DNA from: JAGQRJ01 sp041402045
GTDB taxonomy: Bacteria > Planctomycetota > J058
Assembly: GCA_041402045.1 (NCBI GenBank)
Contig: JAWKSZ010000009.1
Location: 93,314 to 157,313, forward strand
DNA length: 64,000 nucleotides
Reading direction: 5' to 3'
Shown here: positions 59,842-64,000 of the stretch, piece after piece
Numbering within the stretch: position 1 is the stretch's first letter
Layout of the letters: the number at the start of each line of letters is the position of its first letter
Notes under the pieces: model-generated
Seen by the model: the letters and a program-made list of their open reading frames with translations, nothing else
Told to the model about the DNA's origin: nothing
Database searches by the model: none
Program-made: the position numbers and the translations under genes

Positions 59842-61256
59842 GTGCTCGACGACCGCTACCGCTCGTCGCCAACGACTCGCCAGCCCAACGCCGATCTGGA
59901 AGTCCCGGACAAATACACCGGAGAGGTCGCGACCCGGGTCGCCCTCGCCGGCCGGACCTGATCGAGGAGGGATCGCGCGCCGCCGGTGCCGCGCCGAGCC
60001 GGCTTGCGCGCTCAAGGCTACGAGCGTCGGGCCGCTGTCATGCACTGCGTGCGGCGCTTCGAGGAAGGCGCCAGGAGGAGCTCGCTGCCCACGCGCTGTG
60101 CGTGGAGGCCGGCAAACCGATCAAGGACAGCAAGGGCGAGGTCACGCGGCTGATCGACACCTTCCGCGTCGCCGCCGAGGAGAGCGTGCGGATCGACGGG
60201 CAGGTCCTCGAGCTCGAGATCTCCGCCCGCGCCCGGGGCTACCAGGGCATGACCAAGCGCGTGCCGATCGGGCCCTGCTCGTTCATTTCGCCGTTCAACT
60301 TCCCGCTGAACCTGGTCGCGCACAAGGTCGCGCCGGCCCTGGCGGTGGGCTGCCCGTTCGTGCTCAAGCCCGCCAGCCGCACCCCCGTGGGCGCGCTGAT
60401 CCTGGGCGAGGTCCTGGCGGAGACCGACCTCCCCCGAGGCGCGTTCTCGATCCTGCCCTGCGGCCGCGACGCCGCCGACGCGTTCACCACCGACAGGCGG
60501 CTCAAGCTCCTGAGCTTCACCGGCTCCCGGACGTGGGCTGGGAGCTCAAGGCCAAGGCCGGCAAGAAGCAGGTCGTGCTCGAGCTCGGCGGGAACGCCGC
60601 CTGCGTCGTGTGCCAGGACGCCGACCTCGAGGACGCCGTCGCGCGCCTGGTGGTGGGCGCCTTCTACCAGTCGGGGCAGAGCTGTATCGGCGTGCAGCGG
60701 ATCCTGGTCAGGCCCCGATCTACGGCACATCGGCAGCGCCTGGTGGAGCAGACCCGCGCTCCGAGCGGCAAGCCCCAAGGACCCCGAGACCTTCGTGGGC
60801 CCCATGATCTCCGAGGAGGCAGGCCAAGCGCCTGGAGCGCTGGATCCGGCAGGCCGTGGCTCGAGGCGCGACCGTGCTCTGCGGCGGCGGGCGCCAAGGC
60901 GCGGTGCGCAGGCGACCTTGCTCGAGGAGCGTGCCCCGCGACTGCGACGTCTACGCCGAGGAGGCCTTCGGCCCGGTCGCGCTCTGACCCCGTTCGACGA
61001 CTACACCGCCGCGCTGCGCGGTCAGCGACAGCGCACGGCCTCCAGGCCGGGGTCACCCGCGACCTGTATCGCGCGCACCAGGCCTGACACCCTCGAGGTC
61101 GGCGGGGTCGTGATCGGCGACGTGCCCTCGTGGCGCGTGGACAACATGCCCTACGGCGGGGTCAAGGACAGCGGGATCGGCCGCGAGGGGATCCGCTGCG
61201 CGATCGAGGACATGACCGAGCCCCGGCTGCTCGTGATCCGCACCCCGGGAGCCTGA
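59842..61256 (+). pseudogene. aldehyde dehydrogenase family protein (several frameshifts)
   Basis: A GTG at 59842 with GAGGAGGTCC directly upstream starts VLDDRYRSSPTTRQPNADLE. The open segments that follow give an NAD(P)-dependent aldehyde dehydrogenase of about 471 aa: GPCSFISPFNFPLNLVAHKV, CPFVLKPASRTPVGALILGE, LLSFTGS, VVLELGGNAACVVCQDADLE (catalytic Glu), FYQSGQSCIGVQRILV (catalytic Cys in GQSC), EEAFGPVA and NMPYGGVKDSGIGREGIRCA. Breaks fall near 59960, 60530, 60710, 60800 and in the 60820-61090 stretch. It follows kup after 65 bp. The substrate is not predictable. Confidence 0.82.
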
Positions 61257-61261
61257 GCCGC

Positions 61262-62086
61262 GTGCGGGCCCTCCTCCCGCTCCTCCTGGGGCTGGCCCTC
61301 GCGGGCTGCGCCAGCGAGGAGCCCACCCCGGGCCCCGCGCCTGGCCCGGGAGGGGACGCGGTGGCCGCGGTGGCGACCTTCAGCCACCCGCAGCCCCTGG
61401 GGTTCGTGTGGTGGAGCGTCCCCGCGGGCGACGGCCCGCTGCGCGTGCTCGAGCAGCGGGTCGAGCTCCCGCCTCGTCCGCAGGACGGCGTGCGCCTCGT
61501 GCTGAGTCAGGTCCAGCTGCGCGCGGCCGGCGCCGTGCACGAGCTGCAGCTCGCCGTGCACTCGGACCACGACACCGGGGACGCCGCCGCGACCCTGAGC
61601 CGCGCCGGCGCCTGCGACCCCGCCGACGCCCGCCCGGCGAGCGCCGGGTTCGAGGCGCTGCGCGACGCGGGGCTGGAGGTCGGCAGCGCCTTCCCCTGGC
61701 GCCCGGGGACCTGGATCGCGCGCCTCGAGTGGCGGCGCGACGACGCCCGCGGGAGCTGGTTCGGCTTCACCCTGCGCCACGAGGCCAGCGGCGACTTCTG
61801 CGACGCGGGGGAGCTGCGCGGGCCCGCGCGGGCCAGCGTCCAGCCCGTGGTCGGGAGCTGGCTGAGCCTGACCTCGGGGGCCGACGTCCCGGGCGACGTG
61901 GTCCCGGGGGAGCTCACCCTCGGGGGACCCCGGGTCGACGCCCGGGTCCCGCGCGGGGCCACCACGACCTACGGCGCGCTGCGCAACGTGGACGTGCACC
62001 TCGACGCGCCGCGGGGTGAGGCGCGGATCGCCTGGGGCGGCGCGACGCAACGCCGTCACGCCGCAGGCCGCTTCGAGCTGCCGTAG
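61262..62086 (+). CDS. unknown lipoprotein
   Basis: 274 aa from a GTG at 61262, 5 bp after the aldehyde dehydrogenase stop. Lipoprotein signal ALLPLLLGLALAGC, Cys16, then a Pro/Gly-rich spacer (PTPGPAPGPGGD). The mature part is beta-rich (PLGFVWWSVPAGDGPLRVLE, RLVLSQVQLRAAGAVHELQL, TWIARLEWRRDDARGSWFGF). I recognise no family. It may be co-transcribed with the dehydrogenase. Confidence 0.6.
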   Translation: MRALLPLLLGLALAGCASEEPTPGPAPGPGGDAVAAVATFSHPQPLGFVWWSVPAGDGPLRVLEQRVELPPRPQDGVRLVLSQVQLRAAGAVHELQLAVHSDHDTGDAAATLSRAGACDPADARPASAGFEALRDAGLEVGSAFPWRPGTWIARLEWRRDDARGSWFGFTLRHEASGDFCDAGELRGPARASVQPVVGSWLSLTSGADVPGDVVPGELTLGGPRVDARVPRGATTTYGALRNVDVHLDAPRGEARIAWGGATQRRHAAGRFELP

Positions 62087-62127
62087 CAGCCGGGGGCCGC
62101 CCATGAGCCCGACTTGCGCGCTGCGGC

Positions 62128-63261
62128 TCAGCGCGGGGGGAGGCTGCGGTAGGGGTAGTCGAGGTAGGTCCGCGACCAGGGCTCGGGCACCACGAGCAGC
62201 TCCGGGTAGCGGTTCGCCGGGTCGAAGTAGAGCGCGCCGATCTGGTCGCTCCAGAAGCTCAGGCACACCGCGAAGGGCGAGATCCCGCGGTCGGAGCCGA
62301 AGATCCCCGAGAAGCGGTCGGCCTCGTAGAACCGCGGCACGTCGAGCTGGATCTGGGCCCGCTCGAGCCGCGAGCCGCCGTCGAGGATCCCGCCCTCGCC
62401 CAGGCCCACCCCGCTCACGACCCCGGGCCAGAACGTCTCGCGGGTCGAGGCCAGGCGATAGGGCACGACCGCGCCGGAGACGAGCGGGTCGGGCTCCGGG
62501 GTGGACTCCCCGGGCGCCGCGGGGCGGAGCACGACCCCCGCGCCCGGGAAGCGCGCGGCGCCGTCCGGGTCGACCTCCAGGTCGAGGGCCGGATCGAGCG
62601 CGCCGTAGATCCCGTGCCCGTAGCCCTCGACGAACACGCCGGCGTGCCGGCCCTCGGGCGCGGGGCGCCCGGCGTCGTCGAGGAGCAGGACCTCGGCCAC
62701 CGGGGCCTCGGCCGCGGCGCCGACGCCGCCGCCCGGGACCGCGTGCAGGCGCCCGAAGAAGTGGGCCTGGGTGAACAGGAGCAGCACCCGGCCGCTCGCC
62801 TTCTCGACGACGACCTGCAGGTTCTCGCCGTCGTTCTCGTGGGTCTCGTTGAAGCCCACCCGCAGGTACGACCAGTCCCGCGGGTGGAACAGGTGGTAGC
62901 TCAGGAACCAGTGGGTCTCGCTCTCCAGCGCCGCGTAGTAGACGACCGGCGGGAGCGCGTAGTCCGCGAGGTGCTCCCAGTTGTTCCCGCCCCACAGGTC
63001 GCCGTCGAAGTCGGCGCGGGTGGGCAGGTCCTGCCGCCCGCAGGTGGGGTGCACCTCGTGGTAGATCCAGGGCGCGTAGCGCCGGGCGAGCTCCAGGTGC
63101 TGATCGGTGGCCACCGGCGCGGTCACCGCGCGCAGGGGGTCCCGGCGCAGGGGGCCGCCCCCGCCGCAGTTGACCAGGCACAGCCACCCCGCGGCGCCGA
63201 GGAGCACGGCGCCCAGCCGCCGCAGCCGGCGCGGGCGAGGACCTGAGGGGCGTTCAGCCAT
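62128..63261 (-). CDS. unknown exported protein (possible lipoprotein)
   Basis: 377 aa from the ATG at 63261. After a basic start (RPRRLRRL) there is a hydrophobic signal ending WLCLVNC-GGGG, a weak lipobox. The mature sequence has RYAPWIYHEVHPTCGRQDLP, DFDGDLWGGNNWEHLADYAL and HLFHPRDWSYLRVGFNETHE followed by NDGENLQVVV. These aromatic/acidic motifs recall NPP1/Vps62-like secreted proteins, but I cannot assign it to a family. Divergent from the TPR gene with 37 bp between starts. Confidence 0.6.
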   Translation of the reverse strand: MAERPSGPRPRRLRRLGAVLLGAAGWLCLVNCGGGGPLRRDPLRAVTAPVATDQHLELARRYAPWIYHEVHPTCGRQDLPTRADFDGDLWGGNNWEHLADYALPPVVYYAALESETHWFLSYHLFHPRDWSYLRVGFNETHENDGENLQVVVEKASGRVLLLFTQAHFFGRLHAVPGGGVGAAAEAPVAEVLLLDDAGRPAPEGRHAGVFVEGYGHGIYGALDPALDLEVDPDGAARFPGAGVVLRPAAPGESTPEPDPLVSGAVVPYRLASTRETFWPGVVSGVGLGEGGILDGGSRLERAQIQLDVPRFYEADRFSGIFGSDRGISPFAVCLSFWSDQIGALYFDPANRYPELLVVPEPWSRTYLDYPYRSLPPR

Positions 63262-63298
63262 GAGCCCCCACAGCCTATACTCTGGGCGAGGTGAGCCG

Positions 63299-63790
63299 GT
63301 GAGCGACGACGAGGACGAGTGGACCCCCTCCACCCAGGTCGGCAAGGGGCTGTCCGCGATCCGCAAGGGCGACTTCAAGCGCGCGACCGAGTGCTTCGAG
63401 GAGGCGCGGCGCGAGAACCCCGACGACCACGACGCGGTCATGCTCCTCGGCCACGTGCACCGACAGGAGGGGCGCTATCGCGAGGCGGCGGAGGCCTTCG
63501 GCTCGTTGATCGCGCCCCTCGAGGGCCAGGCCGAGCCCGATTTCGAGTTCGTGTGGCAGCTCGACGAGGGCCTGGCCGAGACCCTCGTCGACTGGGCGCG
63601 CGAGGTCGCCGCGGGAGGCTACTTGCCGGCCCACACCAACCGCCTGCTCAAGGGCCTCGGGACCTACCTCAAGGCCTTCGACCTGCACAAGGAGCTGATC
63701 GAGGGCGTGCAGGCCCGCGCGCTCAAGCGCGCCCCGCAGGACGCGGTGTTCGAGCCCGCCGCGGAGCCGGAGGGCGAGGACGAGGGGTAG
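63299..63790 (+). CDS. small TPR-like protein
   Basis: 163 aa from the GTG at 63299 (VSDDEDEWTPSTQV). A TPR-like pair covers residues 15-75 (GLSAIRKGDFKRATECFEEA, DAVMLLGHVHRQEGRYREAA). A second helical region follows (HTNRLLKGLGTYLKAFDLHK) and the tail is acidic (EPEGEDEG). No signal peptide. Function unknown; probably a protein-interaction scaffold. Confidence 0.6.
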   Translation: MSDDEDEWTPSTQVGKGLSAIRKGDFKRATECFEEARRENPDDHDAVMLLGHVHRQEGRYREAAEAFGSLIAPLEGQAEPDFEFVWQLDEGLAETLVDWAREVAAGGYLPAHTNRLLKGLGTYLKAFDLHKELIEGVQARALKRAPQDAVFEPAAEPEGEDEG

Positions 63791-63843
63791 CCGGCCGGGC
63801 GCTTCCGGCCCGTGGGGGCGATTCGCGGCGAGAGGGATCTTGG

Positions 63844-64000
63844 ACCGCCAAGGACGCCAAGTGCGCCCAGGCTCCGCTGCGGCGGGACAGCCCTCCAGGG
63901 TCCGCGAGAGAACGAGGAGGAGGAGTGGGGTCCCCTCCTCCAAACTCGGCTGAGGAGCGTTCGCGCAGGGGCGGAGCCTTGGCGTCCTTGGCGCCTTGGC
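63844..64000. repeat. CCGCCAAGG-type inverted-repeat element, second copy (cut by window end)
   Basis: The left arm starts ACCGCCAAGGACGCCAAG and the right arm near 63974-64000 ends GCGTCCTTGGCGCCTTGGC. The arms are imperfect complements with an interior of about 95 bp, same layout as 56292-56457. It follows the TPR gene; no gene is visible in 63791-64000. Confidence 0.75.

Overview
The window is a high-GC bacterial chromosome segment (protein-dense, mostly G/C third positions, many GTG starts, gene pairs overlapping by 4 bp). A planctomycete-type host is my best inference. The grounds are twin MPISFPCP... zinc-ribbon heads, many Ser/Thr kinases, two-component and sigma-54 regulators, HEAT/TPR proteins, and an HTH-GspE-like ATPase. 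An hldE/rfaE2 end at the left edge implies heptose/LPS synthesis. No rRNA or other taxonomic marker is present, so this stays an inference.

Layout. 0-3 kb: end of hldE, a secreted CYTH/VTC-like protein, and a TetR-alkane monooxygenase operon with two near-identical 20-bp operators. 3-9 kb: a minus-strand signalling operon (receiver-histidine kinase, CheR, large hybrid kinase). 9-13.2 kb: HTH-GspE-like ATPase, PLP enzyme, two bacterial PH-domain membrane proteins. 13.3-20.8 kb: a 7.37-kb element integrated in tRNA-Pro(GGG), bounded by 96-bp direct repeats. It carries a tyrosine integrase, an excisionase-like HTH, an AEP primase-SF3 helicase, an origin-like repeat cluster, and two divergent zinc-ribbon membrane proteins sharing an almost identical N-terminal head. 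20.8-28.4 kb: a second signalling cluster (RING-like zinc protein, two receiver-Ser/Thr kinases, GAF protein, histidine kinase, single receiver, GAF-sigma54 activator).

28.5-36.9 kb: C45-type acyltransferase/peptidase, tandem GNAT-nitrilase fusions, an orphan ABC ATPase, a TPR lipoprotein and a HEAT/GATase-like exported protein. 37.0-37.9 kb: a large intergenic region with ten 42-bp palindromic tandem repeats. 37.9-48.1 kb: TPR-GAF-sigma54 activator, argH with a SUKH protein and an amidinotransferase/DDAH-like enzyme, zinc-ribbon and HEAT proteins, then tRNA-Gln. 48.4-53.7 kb: glycerophosphodiesterase, vanadium haloperoxidase-like protein, and a second copy of the receiver-kinase pair. 53.9-61.3 kb: FdhF/YdeP-like molybdoenzyme, Kup transporter and aldehyde dehydrogenase, all near full length but carrying many frameshifts, around an intact APC permease. 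61.3-64 kb: lipoproteins and a TPR protein.

Two families of dispersed intergenic repeats (a GC-rich double-hairpin family and a CCGCCAAGG inverted-repeat family) punctuate the chromosome. The frameshifts in the integrated element and at 54-61 kb leave conserved protein sequence intact between breaks, so read or assembly indels must be excluded before calling decay. All functional calls were made by eye from translated sequence; no database search was run.
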